NCBI GenBank assembly: GCA_024697885.1
Contig: JAILSA010000026.1
Span: forward strand, 1-27,085
Length of the DNA: 27,085 nucleotides
Origin: Eubacterium sp.
GTDB taxonomy: Bacteria; Bacillota; Clostridia; Lachnospirales; Lachnospiraceae
Direction of reading: 5' to 3'
Below the pieces are notes generated by a model. The model made no database searches and was not told where the DNA came from. It worked only from the letters and a program-made list of their open reading frames with translations. The position numbers and the translations under genes were made by a program. Position 1 is the first letter of the stretch. The number at the start of each line of letters is the position of its first letter. Of the stretch, positions 1 through 7,389 are shown piece by piece.

Positions 1-1
1 C

Positions 2-679
2 CCAAGGGATGTTTTTCACTTTGCAGAAAAAGGTCTTGCCATAGGAATATTCTCAAGAGTATTGACTGCCTTAAATAATGGTATTTCCAAGAAAGACTTG
101 GATATCATCACATCTGAGTATAGTGCGGGACAAGTCGATGAAATCATAGATGGTTTCAAGAATGGCTTGAAATTAAAGGAGGTCAAAATCTATTCTGATG
201 TGAGAATTTCAGCGCCAGAAATGGGAGCCATAAAGAAAAAGCTCTGCGACGGCGAAGATGTGTCAGACGCTCTACGCTTTGTGGGTTTTAAGCCAAACAT
301 AAGCGCTTTTCTTCGTTCATGTGCTGATAAAGAGCGACAAGAAGCCCTTATAAGAATTGCAAAAATAGGCTACGATCTTCGTCAGTTAAAACTAATTGAC
401 GAGATTATAGAAGATACCTCTGTGGATGTAGCTAATTATTGTCTGGCCTCTGAAACAAAGCTCTCCTATAAAGAGTTACTGGAAAGGAAAGACTTGTTGT
501 CACAGGATAACATTTCGTATATAGAAAATGTATTTCCAGAAAAAACATTCTCTCTTCCACAACAGGCTGTATTGATAAGGGCCATGCGGGAAAAACTGCC
601 ATTTCCAAAATTAAGAAAATTGGCAAATCCTAGGTTTACAGCGTTAGAAATGAATTTATTATTATCTTCCATGCTGTAA
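2..679 (+). CDS. Helical-repeat protein, 5'-truncated by window edge
   Basis: The frame is open from the left edge of the window to the stop at 677-679, so this is the C-terminal part of a longer gene. A TTG at 62 could act as a start but has no convincing Shine-Dalgarno sequence, and the residues before it read naturally, so I treat the gene as entering from outside. The protein is Lys/Glu-rich and predicted helical. A stretch around the TTG-numbered residues 20-70 has paired short helices of the type 'QVDEIIDGFKNGL ... EMGAIKKKLCDGEDV', which resemble the 'QMEEIRLGLEKGLDV' repeats seen in many Clostridia plasmid and integrative-element proteins. That resemblance is from memory of the pattern only. 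No catalytic motif is visible and the function is unknown. A strong terminator follows directly. Confidence 0.75.
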   Translation, partial: PRDVFHFAEKGLAIGIFSRVLTALNNGISKKDLDIITSEYSAGQVDEIIDGFKNGLKLKEVKIYSDVRISAPEMGAIKKKLCDGEDVSDALRFVGFKPNISAFLRSCADKERQEALIRIAKIGYDLRQLKLIDEIIEDTSVDVANYCLASETKLSYKELLERKDLLSQDNISYIENVFPEKTFSLPQQAVLIRAMREKLPFPKLRKLANPRFTALEMNLLLSSML

Positions 680-691
680 TATGATTTTTTT

Positions 692-725
692 AGGCATCTA
701 ATTTTTAATTAGGTGCCTTTTTTTT
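692..725 (+). terminator. Rho-independent terminator after helical-repeat gene
   Basis: A 12-bp stem pairs AGGCATCTAATT (692-703) with AATTAGGTGCCT (707-718), with a 3-nt loop, and is followed by eight T. Nearly the same hairpin recurs after the thermonuclease gene at 3841-3878. Confidence 0.9.
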
Positions 726-727
726 CG

Positions 728-762
728 CATTAAAAGAGACATCTCCACATGATGGTAATGTA
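728..762 (+). promoter_or_regulatory. Module A promoter-like block, copy 1
   Basis: This is a copy of a 35-bp block that recurs ten times in the window. The layout is CATTAAAAGAGAC, then CACATGAT at offset 19, then a segment ending in TGTA at offset 35. It lies between a terminator and the leader of the VWA gene, where a promoter is expected. It does not give a clean sigma-70 pair of hexamers. Confidence 0.55.
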
Positions 763-779
763 AATTATAATTTTTTAAA

Positions 780-845
780 AGACAGGAGTTTTTTCCATAA
801 TGGCTCCTGTCTGTTTTTTATGCCTTGAAATAAGGCGGAAAGGAG
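780..845 (+). promoter_or_regulatory. Module L two-hairpin leader, copy 1 (VWA gene)
   Basis: Hairpin 1 pairs AGACAGGAG (780-788) with CTCCTGTCT (804-812), followed by T6 at 814-819, which looks like a terminator although it lies in front of the gene. Hairpin 2 pairs GCCTT (822-826) with AAGGC (832-836) and abuts the Shine-Dalgarno AAAGGAG (839-845). The same arrangement precedes four other genes. I infer attenuation or translational control. Confidence 0.7.
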
Positions 846-852
846 AAAAGTT

Positions 853-3069
853 ATGGAAGAAAAATTGAAGAAAATGGAGATAGGTACTCTCTTTAAATGG
901 TTAGAGAGAAAATACCTACACATAGTAGGACGCAAAGGTCAAGTAAAATCCGTTCCTAGGGACGAAGACGCTTTGGCGTATACTATGCCAGGAGACAAGG
1001 TGTTTCTCAACGAGAGACATCCTGGCGTGACATCGGTAATCCTCTTGATAGGCTTATTTGTCCATGAATGTATGCACCAGGTGTACACGGCTTTCCAAGA
1101 AAGCCAAAGAACCGGACAGCTCTACAAAGGAGCAGAGCGCTCTCAGTTCCACTCTTTTGCAAATATTTGCGAAGACCCTGCGATTGAGAGAGCAGCCAGC
1201 AAAACTGTAGGTGGCTTTTTGTTGAAGTGCTTATATCAAGCAATAAAACATTTCAGCGACAACGCTGTACCCTTGCAGGACTGTGAACATCCGTATGAAC
1301 AGTTATTGGACGCTTTAATAATGTTCGGAGACACCGGGCGTCTCAAGGGATATTTTACATATCCAGAAGCATACGAAATGTATGTAAAACTTAGGCCTTT
1401 GTTCCTCCAAAACATTATCGAGCCAAACGGGAAAAAGAGGGTCAAACTTCAAAAATTGATGTTCGACGCAACCAAGGACCTAAGAGAGGATTATACGCCA
1501 TCGGAAAATGCTCCAAAGGGTCATTCAAGTCCATCGCTGGGTGACGGGGACGGGCAAGAAAGCCCTATGTCGCAGAAAGAAAAACAGCGCCTCAAAGATA
1601 TGTTGGAAAACTTATCAAAAGAAGAAGTAGAGGCTATGCTAGATGAAAATGGCACTCCAATTTCGCTTGATAGAGAGGATATTGAGCCAACAGGCAAAAA
1701 GAAAACCTCTAAAAACACGAGCGATGATGAAAGCGGCGAAGACGGTGCCGATAACGAGGAAGGTTCTGGTTCTTCTGGTGACGGTTCTGACGAAACGAAT
1801 GAAGAAGAAGGCTCTGGTTCTTCTGGTGACAGTTCCGAGGAGGCTGACGAAGAGGAAGACGCTGGTTCTTCCAGTAGCGGTTCCGACGGTGCTGACAATG
1901 AGGAGGATACTGGTTCTTCTGAGGCTGCTTCCGACGGTGCTGGTGATGATTTTGCAGGAGATAATTCCGATAATTCTTCTGACGAAGGCGAGAACGGAGA
2001 CGGAGCTTCTGACGAATCCAGCGAAGACGGGACTGCCAACAACGCTGAGCAGGACGGAATGACTTGTCCTAACATGGGGCATGTAGCTACCGGCGAAGCG
2101 CAAGGAATTGGCGAGGAGTTTTGGTCTGATGCGGAAATATCCGAAGAAGATGTAGACAAGATTTGCCAGGAAATCGTTGAAATCTCTCAAATAGATGCTA
2201 GTCGAGAGGGGGTCTATGTACCAAAAGACTATCCGATTACATCAGCAAATCTGGAGGGCGTTTCATGCAATAACGAAGTGATTGACATGGAACAAGTAAC
2301 CGATCGTTTGCAGGAACGCTATGAGACCATCGTGGACCAGATGTACGAAGGAATTGAGTACATTTACGAGGAACTTCTAAAACAGTTCAAGGCGGAAAGG
2401 TCTGTTAAATTCAAGGCGAAATCGGGCAAATTAAATGTAATGAGATATTACAGTCCGAAGATCACGCCAAGGATTTTCGACAAAAACACCGACCCCGGCG
2501 ATAAGTCGGACTGTTGTGTTATGTTCGTTGTAGACCAGTCTGGTTCTATGTCCGGGGCCAAAATGGAGGTTACGAGGGCCGCTGTGATTATGGCAGTAGA
2601 GGCTTTAAGTAAACTTGGTATTCCGTGTTATGTCATGGGATTTACCACCGAAGGCGGATACGTAAGTAAGCACCTACATTATGTATGGTGGGAACTTGAG
2701 GAAGAGGCTCGTATTCCACTTGTTTGTATGAATGCGAGAGGTGGAAACATCGATTCTTATGCGACCAGGTACGCTCACGAGCTGTTGAACGAGCGCCATG
2801 AAAAGCATAAGCTTTTGATAACTATCCATGACGGCCTTCCATCTGTCGCTTACGGTTCTTTCGAGGACGCCATAGGCGATTGCGCTAAAAGCGTAGAAGA
2901 AATCCGAGAGGACGATATTTATACCCTCGGGATTGGCGTTGGCGTGCCGGAGAACGACATCCCTCAATTTGAGGCGATTTACGGAGAGGATTTCACTTTG
3001 GTTAACCAAGTAAATGAATTTCCAGAAGAGCTGTGTACTCTTATCAACGATACCGTGGAAACATGGTAG
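853..3069 (+). CDS. CobT-like protein: HExxH metallopeptidase-type domain, acidic linker, VWA domain
   Basis: This 738-residue protein has three parts. The N-terminal part carries H71-E-C-M-H75 followed by N104-I-C-E-D-P-A-I-E112, the arrangement of the putative metallopeptidase domain that accompanies VWA-like domains (DUF2201 type) and of CobT-like proteins. Residues about 280-410 are a low-complexity Ser/Gly/Asp/Glu linker with imperfect GSGSSGD units. The C-terminal part is a von Willebrand A domain with a MIDAS motif D561-Q-S563-G-S565 and a later H-D660-G-L-P resembling the CobT 'ISDGAP' strand. VWA proteins of this kind act with MoxR/CobS-type AAA+ ATPases as metal-insertion or remodelling machines. 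A matching ATPase lies at 17373 behind the same leader. The start is set by AAAGGAG eight bases upstream. Cobalt chelation is not implied: no cobalamin genes are present. Confidence 0.85.
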   Translation: MEEKLKKMEIGTLFKWLERKYLHIVGRKGQVKSVPRDEDALAYTMPGDKVFLNERHPGVTSVILLIGLFVHECMHQVYTAFQESQRTGQLYKGAERSQFHSFANICEDPAIERAASKTVGGFLLKCLYQAIKHFSDNAVPLQDCEHPYEQLLDALIMFGDTGRLKGYFTYPEAYEMYVKLRPLFLQNIIEPNGKKRVKLQKLMFDATKDLREDYTPSENAPKGHSSPSLGDGDGQESPMSQKEKQRLKDMLENLSKEEVEAMLDENGTPISLDREDIEPTGKKKTSKNTSDDESGEDGADNEEGSGSSGDGSDETNEEEGSGSSGDSSEEADEEEDAGSSSSGSDGADNEEDTGSSEAASDGAGDDFAGDNSDNSSDEGENGDGASDESSEDGTANNAEQDGMTCPNMGHVATGEAQGIGEEFWSDAEISEEDVDKICQEIVEISQIDASREGVYVPKDYPITSANLEGVSCNNEVIDMEQVTDRLQERYETIVDQMYEGIEYIYEELLKQFKAERSVKFKAKSGKLNVMRYYSPKITPRIFDKNTDPGDKSDCCVMFVVDQSGSMSGAKMEVTRAAVIMAVEALSKLGIPCYVMGFTTEGGYVSKHLHYVWWELEEEARIPLVCMNARGGNIDSYATRYAHELLNERHEKHKLLITIHDGLPSVAYGSFEDAIGDCAKSVEEIREDDIYTLGIGVGVPENDIPQFEAIYGEDFTLVNQVNEFPEELCTLINDTVETW

Positions 3070-3088
3070 TCCATTTTCTTTTTTCAAG

Positions 3089-3127
3089 AGACCTATCAGC
3101 AGAGAAATCTGTTGATGGGTCTTTTTT
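3089..3127 (+). terminator. Rho-independent terminator after VWA gene
   Basis: A 15-bp stem with two G-T pairs joins 3089-3103 to 3108-3122 across a GAAA tetraloop and is followed by six to seven T. Confidence 0.92.
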
Positions 3128-3155
3128 GTATATAAAACATTTTCTCTTTTTTCTT

Positions 3156-3190
3156 CATAAAAAAAGACACGCATACATGATATCATAGAC
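3156..3190 (+). promoter_or_regulatory. Module A promoter-like block, copy 2 (divergent)
   Basis: The left half CATAAAAAAAGAC and the central TACATGAT are kept at the usual spacing, but the right end reads CATAGAC instead of a TGTA ending. It lies 32 bp before the thermonuclease start. It is the weakest of the ten copies. Confidence 0.4.
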
Positions 3191-3221
3191 AAAATTTTTT
3201 AAACGAAAGGAGAAATAAAAA

Positions 3222-3833
3222 ATGAGGAAAATTCTCAGAATATTGTCTATTTTGGCAATTATCGGCAGTCTTACAACAGGGATTGCAAGCACCGCATCGA
3301 AATGGTGGGGTGACAGTAACATAAAAAAGGAAGGTCAAGAGCTTCTTAATAGTGTTACTAGCACAATGGAAGATAGCACTTCTTCCCTCGAAAAGGCTAC
3401 GGTAAAAAAAGTAACCGACGGCGACACCCTCACGGTAACGCTAAACGGAAACGACACAAAAATCCGTTTAATCGGTGTAGACACACCGGAGTCGGTCGCA
3501 AGTAAGGAATACTTGCAACGGACGGGAAAGAAAAATAATAAGTGGGGCAAAAAAGCTTCCGATTTTTCGAAAAAAGTCCTGAAAAACGCTGTCGTATACC
3601 TAGAATACGACGAGGAGAGAGTAGACCGCTACGGGAGAACGCTAGCGTATGTGTATATCAAGAAAGATGGAAAAATGGTCATGCACAACAAAACGCTAGT
3701 AAAGAAGGGTTTTGCCAGAGCGGTATATTATGCTCCAAATGGCAAGTACAAAAAAGAGTTTGAAAAGCTCCAAAAGAAAGCAAAGTCAAAAAAACTAGGC
3801 TTTTGGAAAGCTGGGTACGACGCTGCATTCTAA
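3222..3833 (+). CDS. Secreted thermonuclease (staphylococcal nuclease family)
   Basis: This 203-residue protein begins with a basic n-region and hydrophobic segment (residues 2-24), a likely Sec signal peptide or membrane anchor. The SNase domain spans about residues 58-197. Catalytic residues match Staphylococcus nuclease: D66-G-D68-T, R82 in 'IRLIGVDTPE', D87, T88, E90, and R139 in 'RVDRYGRT'. The family is a calcium-dependent phosphodiesterase that cuts DNA and RNA. Export suggests it acts outside the cell, for example on competing or released DNA. It is a single-gene unit: module A lies upstream, AAAGGAG is at 3206-3212, and a terminator follows immediately. The extra residues between D87-T-P-E90 and the RYGR motif are typical of secreted Firmicute versions. 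Confidence 0.93.
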   Translation: MRKILRILSILAIIGSLTTGIASTASKWWGDSNIKKEGQELLNSVTSTMEDSTSSLEKATVKKVTDGDTLTVTLNGNDTKIRLIGVDTPESVASKEYLQRTGKKNNKWGKKASDFSKKVLKNAVVYLEYDEERVDRYGRTLAYVYIKKDGKMVMHNKTLVKKGFARAVYYAPNGKYKKEFEKLQKKAKSKKLGFWKAGYDAAF

Positions 3834-3840
3834 TCACAAA

Positions 3841-3878
3841 AGGCATCTAATTATTTTTTAATTAGGTGTCTTTTTTTC
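3841..3878 (+). terminator. Rho-independent terminator after thermonuclease
   Basis: The stem AGGCATCTAATTA (3841-3853) pairs with TAATTAGGTGTCT (3859-3871) across a T5 loop and is followed by a T-run. It is a near copy of the terminator at 692-725. Confidence 0.9.
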
Positions 3879-3880
3879 TA

Positions 3881-3915
3881 CATTAAAAAAGACAGTTTTA
3901 CATTATAATAATGTA
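3881..3915 (+). promoter_or_regulatory. Module A promoter-like block, copy 3
   Basis: CATTAAAAAAGAC is followed at the standard spacing by a perfect 17-bp dyad, TACATTAT-A-ATAATGTA (3899-3915). This copy contains a true TATAAT (3904-3909). It suggests the right half of module A is a TACA-N9-TGTA dyad, either a promoter core or an operator. Confidence 0.55.
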
Positions 3916-3949
3916 GTCCTAAATTATGTTAGAAAGGAGCAATTTATAT

Positions 3950-4291
3950 ATGACATTATTAGAACAGTTGCAAAATGCAAGCAAAAAATCAAAACAAGAA
4001 GTGGTAACTAAATATTTTAAAAAAATTGATGAATACTTACTGCGCATGGCTAATCAAGGGGAAACCTCATGCGATATGTTTTTTCACAATTTGGATATTT
4101 ACGCAAACTTGCGTCTGGAACCGGCAGACTGCGATCCCGATATCATATCGTCTTCGCTAATTATGGAGGATGTGATAGATTTACCAAGTGCTGTTGACGC
4201 TATTATTTCTCACTACCGAAAACAAGGTGTTGACTGTCGCTCTTTGCTCGTCCATAACTGCGTTCGCTTTACATGGGCCACTTCACTTTAA
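3950..4291 (+). CDS. Hypothetical protein, 113 aa
   Basis: I chose the ATG at 3950 because AGAAAGGAG at 3931-3939 lies ten bases upstream. An in-frame ATG at 3926 lies before that Shine-Dalgarno sequence and is unlikely. The protein is mainly helical with a basic N-terminal third (residues 10-28) and no recognisable family. Its three cysteines do not form a paired CxxC motif. There is no signal peptide or membrane segment. It has its own module A upstream and no clear terminator downstream, so transcription may run into the module B region before the DUF285 gene. Function unknown. Confidence 0.7.
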   Translation: MTLLEQLQNASKKSKQEVVTKYFKKIDEYLLRMANQGETSCDMFFHNLDIYANLRLEPADCDPDIISSSLIMEDVIDLPSAVDAIISHYRKQGVDCRSLLVHNCVRFTWATSL

Positions 4292-4294
4292 TTT

Positions 4295-4326
4295 CTTATA
4301 TACAAACAAGAATACCCTGTTATAAT
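4295..4326 (+). promoter_or_regulatory. Module B promoter, copy 1
   Basis: CTTATATACAA (4295-4305) is followed by an extended -10, TG-T-TATAAT (4318-4326). The gap between the two elements is about 10 bp shorter than in the other module B copies. It drives the DUF285 gene at 4370. Confidence 0.6.
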
Positions 4327-4369
4327 GTAAGTGTAAAATATATTTTAACGCAAATGAAAGGAGATAAAA

Positions 4370-5785
4370 ATGACCGAACTGTCTGTAGAAATCTCAATAG
4401 ACGAATATTTGAGAAACAAAGATGATTATTTAAAGGTGGAAGAACTCAAGGTAACTGGCAAGGCCCCGGAAGACTGCTATGGGTTGTTCTCTTGGTTCGA
4501 GGGTGAAAAGTTGGATTTGTCTGGCCTCGACACTAGCAAAGTGACAACCATGGAATGTTTCCTCAAGAATTGCCATAACCTAAAAGAAGTAGACCTGGCA
4601 GACCTCGACACTAGCAATGTGACGAATATGTATGGGTTTTTCGAGAATTGTGAATCCCTAGAAAAAGCCAATCTAACAGGCCTTAATGCCAGCAAAGTGA
4701 AAGATATGGCATTTTTCTTCTATAATTGTGCTTCCCTAGAAAAGGTAGACCTCTCAAGCCTTGACACTAAAAATGTGACGCATATGAGCGCTTTCTTTGA
4801 TGGTTGCAAGTCCTTAGAAGAAGTCAACTTATCGGGTCTTGATATCAGCAATGTGGTAGGTATGAACGATTTCTTCAATGATTGTGGTTCCCTAGAGAAG
4901 GTGGATTTGTCAGATGTCAAAATTAGTGAACAAACTGGAATTGACGGAAAATCTTTATTTTATTACAACAGATGTTGGGATATGGAATGTATCACAAACA
5001 GCCCCGAAGTGGAAAAGTTTATTGACGAATATCAAGAAAAAACAATTACTGTGGAAGAATTACTAAAAGACATAGAAGAAAATACAGAACTTTACAATGA
5101 GCGTGAGGGTAAATATCAAAATTGCTTTTGTCTAAAAGTAACCGGACAGGCACCAAAAGATTGTGGAAATTTATTCTATGGATATAAAGGAAACTACTTG
5201 AATTTATCCGAACTCGATACAAGTCAAACAACGGATATGTATGGTATGTTTTGGGAGGCAAGTGAATTATTGGCGATTAAAGGTATTGAGGACTTTGATA
5301 CATCCAAGGTAACAACCATGCACAATATGTTTTCTAATTGCCATAACTTAACTGATTTAGATTTAACCAACTGGGACACTAGCCAGGTAACGGATATGGG
5401 AAGTATGTTCCACCAATGCATGGAATTAGCGATAGAACAAAATTTCGACACTTCCAATGTAACCAATATGAGATGTATGTTTGAAGAAAATTATTACTTA
5501 CAAAACAACTTGCAAAATTTCGACACATCAAAAGTGAAAAACATGGAGAGAATGTTTAGTTCATTAAGCGAAGGCATGACATGGCCAGATCAAATTGACC
5601 TCTCCAGCTTCAACTTGGAAAATTGCGAAAATACAAATTGTATGTTTTTGGGCGTAGACGCTGAAATTATCGCAAGCGACCCTAAAATTATAGATGCCGT
5701 AGAACTTGAACAAGACAGACTAGAAGAACAGGAAAAAAACATATACATTGAAATTAAAAATGATATGGAAGACATTGACTATTGA
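4370..5785 (+). CDS. DUF285 (BspA-like) repeat protein with two repeat modules
   Basis: This 471-residue protein has no signal peptide. It opens with a short cap (EISIDEYL ... KVTGKAPEDC) followed by about six repeats of 26 residues built on 'FFxNCxSLEEVDLSGLDTSNVTNM'. From about residue 218 a second cap (VEELLKDIEEN ... LKVTGQAPKDC) starts a new set of about five repeats, so the gene looks like a fusion of two DUF285 units. It ends with the family tail (AEIIASDPKIIDAV and a terminal MEDIDY). DUF285 repeats are leucine-rich-repeat-like solenoids best known from Mycoplasma and Clostridia surface lipoproteins, but nothing here would export this one. The start is backed by AAAGGAG at 4357-4363. 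The molecular role is unknown; protein or nucleic-acid mimic binding is plausible. Confidence 0.85.
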   Translation: MTELSVEISIDEYLRNKDDYLKVEELKVTGKAPEDCYGLFSWFEGEKLDLSGLDTSKVTTMECFLKNCHNLKEVDLADLDTSNVTNMYGFFENCESLEKANLTGLNASKVKDMAFFFYNCASLEKVDLSSLDTKNVTHMSAFFDGCKSLEEVNLSGLDISNVVGMNDFFNDCGSLEKVDLSDVKISEQTGIDGKSLFYYNRCWDMECITNSPEVEKFIDEYQEKTITVEELLKDIEENTELYNEREGKYQNCFCLKVTGQAPKDCGNLFYGYKGNYLNLSELDTSQTTDMYGMFWEASELLAIKGIEDFDTSKVTTMHNMFSNCHNLTDLDLTNWDTSQVTDMGSMFHQCMELAIEQNFDTSNVTNMRCMFEENYYLQNNLQNFDTSKVKNMERMFSSLSEGMTWPDQIDLSSFNLENCENTNCMFLGVDAEIIASDPKIIDAVELEQDRLEEQEKNIYIEIKNDMEDIDY

Positions 5786-5795
5786 TTTTCTTCTA

Positions 5796-5830
5796 CATTA
5801 AAAAAGTCATTTTTACATGATGATATTGTA
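5796..5830 (+). promoter_or_regulatory. Module A promoter-like block, copy 4
   Basis: CATTAAAAAAGTC, TACATGAT and ATTGTA occur at the standard spacing, immediately before a module L leader. Confidence 0.55.
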
Positions 5831-5844
5831 AAACATTTTTAAAC

Positions 5845-5905
5845 TGACAGGAGCTTTTTTCTCATAAGGCTCCTGTTTTTTTATGCCTAAAAGGCGGAAA
5901 GGAGC
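5845..5905 (+). promoter_or_regulatory. Module L two-hairpin leader, copy 2 (5911 operon)
   Basis: Hairpin 1 pairs ACAGGAGC (5847-5854) with GCTCCTGT (5869-5876) and is followed by T7. Hairpin 2 pairs GCCT (5885-5888) with AGGC (5892-5895) next to the Shine-Dalgarno. The 3' arm GCTCCT is also perfectly complementary to AGGAGC at 5900-5905, which contains the Shine-Dalgarno, so an alternative blocking pair is possible. Confidence 0.7.
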
Positions 5906-5910
5906 TAATT

Positions 5911-6132
5911 ATGAGAGAGATTATGAAAGATTTCTTGGAAATCTTACGAACCTTGGTGGAGTTAAAAGAGATTTCCCCCGAAGATCGGAAACGTTTCTTG
6001 GCGGTGGCGGTGTCTGAAATGGACTGTTACCCTAAGAAAACATTCTCTTTATGCAGAGAAATATTGAAATTTTCTGTGCTAAGAGAAGAGATAGAGATTC
6101 TAATCGAAAGGGGAAATGAATTATGGCCTTGA
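5911..6132 (+). CDS. Small helical hypothetical protein, 73 aa
   Basis: A 73-residue charged, probably all-helical protein with no recognised domain, signal peptide or membrane segment. It sits directly behind a module L leader, with AGGAGC six bases before the ATG. Its last codons overlap the next gene by 10 nt (6123-6132), which suggests translational coupling with the 408-residue protein. Because it is the first gene behind this leader, any control by the leader would act on both proteins. Function unknown. Confidence 0.75.
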   Translation: MREIMKDFLEILRTLVELKEISPEDRKRFLAVAVSEMDCYPKKTFSLCREILKFSVLREEIEILIERGNELWP

Positions 6133-7349
6133 CATTACCAATTCTAAAGGAGTTTTCCATCGAGGGAACGAGTGAAAAAGAGTTTTTCGATAGTCTGGAT
6201 TACATTTCAGAAAATTCCGAATGCTATTCGGTAGACTTGAAAAATTCGACATTTCTCGCCTACCTCGAAGAAACTGAGGACTTCTATCGGTTCTGGCAGT
6301 TGCCGGACAGATTGGAGGACGAAATCAGAAACGCTGTATATGGCGTAAAGCCGAAAGTCGTAAATGCGACAAAGGCTTACCTCTACGCAAAGGGAGGAGA
6401 GAAGAAAGATGTTGACCGCTTCGTTAAAGAGAACTTAGTTCTATCAGAAAGTGGAAAGTCTTATTTCTTTTCAGACCGAAGCGTTCCCTCGATAAACATG
6501 CTGTGTAAAATCGGAGGCGAAACGAATAATGAAGCGTCGCTGTATGAACGACTGCAAGAGCTTCGTTATGCCTCTAACAAGAGGTCAACGCCAGTAATGC
6601 TTGTTTGCAGAAAGGAGAACTCGTTACGCTTATGTCAATATGTTGGCGGAAAGGATTTCTACTACCAACCGTTAAGCGAGTTGTCAAAATTCGTAAACGA
6701 GTTGAAGGCCTTATTTCAACCACACGACATGAATTTCAGGTCATATCTGTTGGAACAGGGCTTTGCAAGATGTTTATATACCTTTGACGAGGTGGGAGAC
6801 CGCATTGCCAATGTATATGGGGTCGAAAACCTAACGCCGGGTATTATAATTCAGACATCAGATGTAGGAGCAGCTTCCCTTACTGTATATGCCGTTTGGT
6901 TACATAAGAACGGCACGAAGACGTTCGAAGATTCTAAGAAATTCATCCATAGGGGAGAAATGAAACCTATGGAACGAATGGCACGGGAAAGCCATGAAAA
7001 CATTTTCCCGAATTTTTATGCGTTACCGGAAAAGCTTGCAGACTTGATGGCAATCGACGTGATCGGGCCTACTTGTATTAACCGCAAGCAAACATACCGT
7101 GACGTTTGCGAACGCATTCTTCGACGTTTAAAGTTGGACACCTCAAAATATTTGGGGACCCGACGAACAAATAAAATCCTTGACCAATTGGTGGCGCTTT
7201 ATGACGCTACGCAAGAGGTCACGGCCTACGACATGGCCGTAGACATCATGGGCCTTTCAGCCTATGTGCAAGGATTAGACCTACCAAGTACAGACATTCT
7301 GTGTCAAGCGCTTGGTAAAGTACCATTTGTTATAGAGGAATGCGTATAG
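6123..7349 (+). CDS. Hypothetical protein, 408 aa, possibly DUF932-like
   Basis: This gene is translationally coupled to the preceding small gene, overlapping it by 10 nt, with AAAGGGG at 6108-6114. It has no signal peptide. Around residues 240-262 the segment 'TPGIIIQTSDVGAASLTVYA' recalls the 'NSEVG-x-SSL' core of the DUF932 phage/plasmid proteins, which often sit near recombination genes, but the rest of that family's pattern (a 'C-x-N-G' segment) is not evident. I therefore give the family name only as a possibility. Its neighbours, a possible OB-fold protein and RecD2 downstream, are consistent with a DNA-metabolism block. The stop codon lies inside the loop and right arm of the terminator hairpin. 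Confidence 0.8.
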   Translation: MALTLPILKEFSIEGTSEKEFFDSLDYISENSECYSVDLKNSTFLAYLEETEDFYRFWQLPDRLEDEIRNAVYGVKPKVVNATKAYLYAKGGEKKDVDRFVKENLVLSESGKSYFFSDRSVPSINMLCKIGGETNNEASLYERLQELRYASNKRSTPVMLVCRKENSLRLCQYVGGKDFYYQPLSELSKFVNELKALFQPHDMNFRSYLLEQGFARCLYTFDEVGDRIANVYGVENLTPGIIIQTSDVGAASLTVYAVWLHKNGTKTFEDSKKFIHRGEMKPMERMARESHENIFPNFYALPEKLADLMAIDVIGPTCINRKQTYRDVCERILRRLKLDTSKYLGTRRTNKILDQLVALYDATQEVTAYDMAVDIMGLSAYVQGLDLPSTDILCQALGKVPFVIEECV

Positions 7350-7367
7350 CATTCCTCTGTTTTTTTT
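7334..7367 (+). terminator. Terminator overlapping a stop codon
   Basis: AGAGGAATGC (7334-7343) pairs perfectly with GCATTCCTCT (7349-7358) across GTATA and is followed by T8. The stop codon TAG (7347-7349) lies across the loop and the start of the right arm, so a ribosome finishing the upstream gene would cover the hairpin. The T-run is followed at once by A9 and the next Shine-Dalgarno. Confidence 0.88.
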
Positions 7368-7389
7368 AAAAAAAAGGAGGAAAAAAATT

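Noticed and set aside
1521..2190. Long open frames overlapping the acidic linker of the VWA protein on both strands
   Set aside because: They mirror the repetitive Ser/Asp/Glu coding of the real gene, lack ribosome sites and have no recognisable domains.
853..3069. Cobaltochelatase function for the CobT-like protein
   Set aside because: Only the fold and motifs match; no cobalamin pathway genes are present and phage or plasmid CobS/CobT-like pairs are usually misnamed this way.
3926..3950. ATG at 3926 as start of the 113-aa gene
   Set aside because: The Shine-Dalgarno AGAAAGGAG lies after it; the ATG at 3950 has the correct distance.
4477..4920. Minus-strand frames with repeated LVSRPDRSTFSR-type units across all DUF285 genes
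   Set aside because: They are the reverse complement of the repeat codons and recur wherever the repeats do; no ribosome sites.
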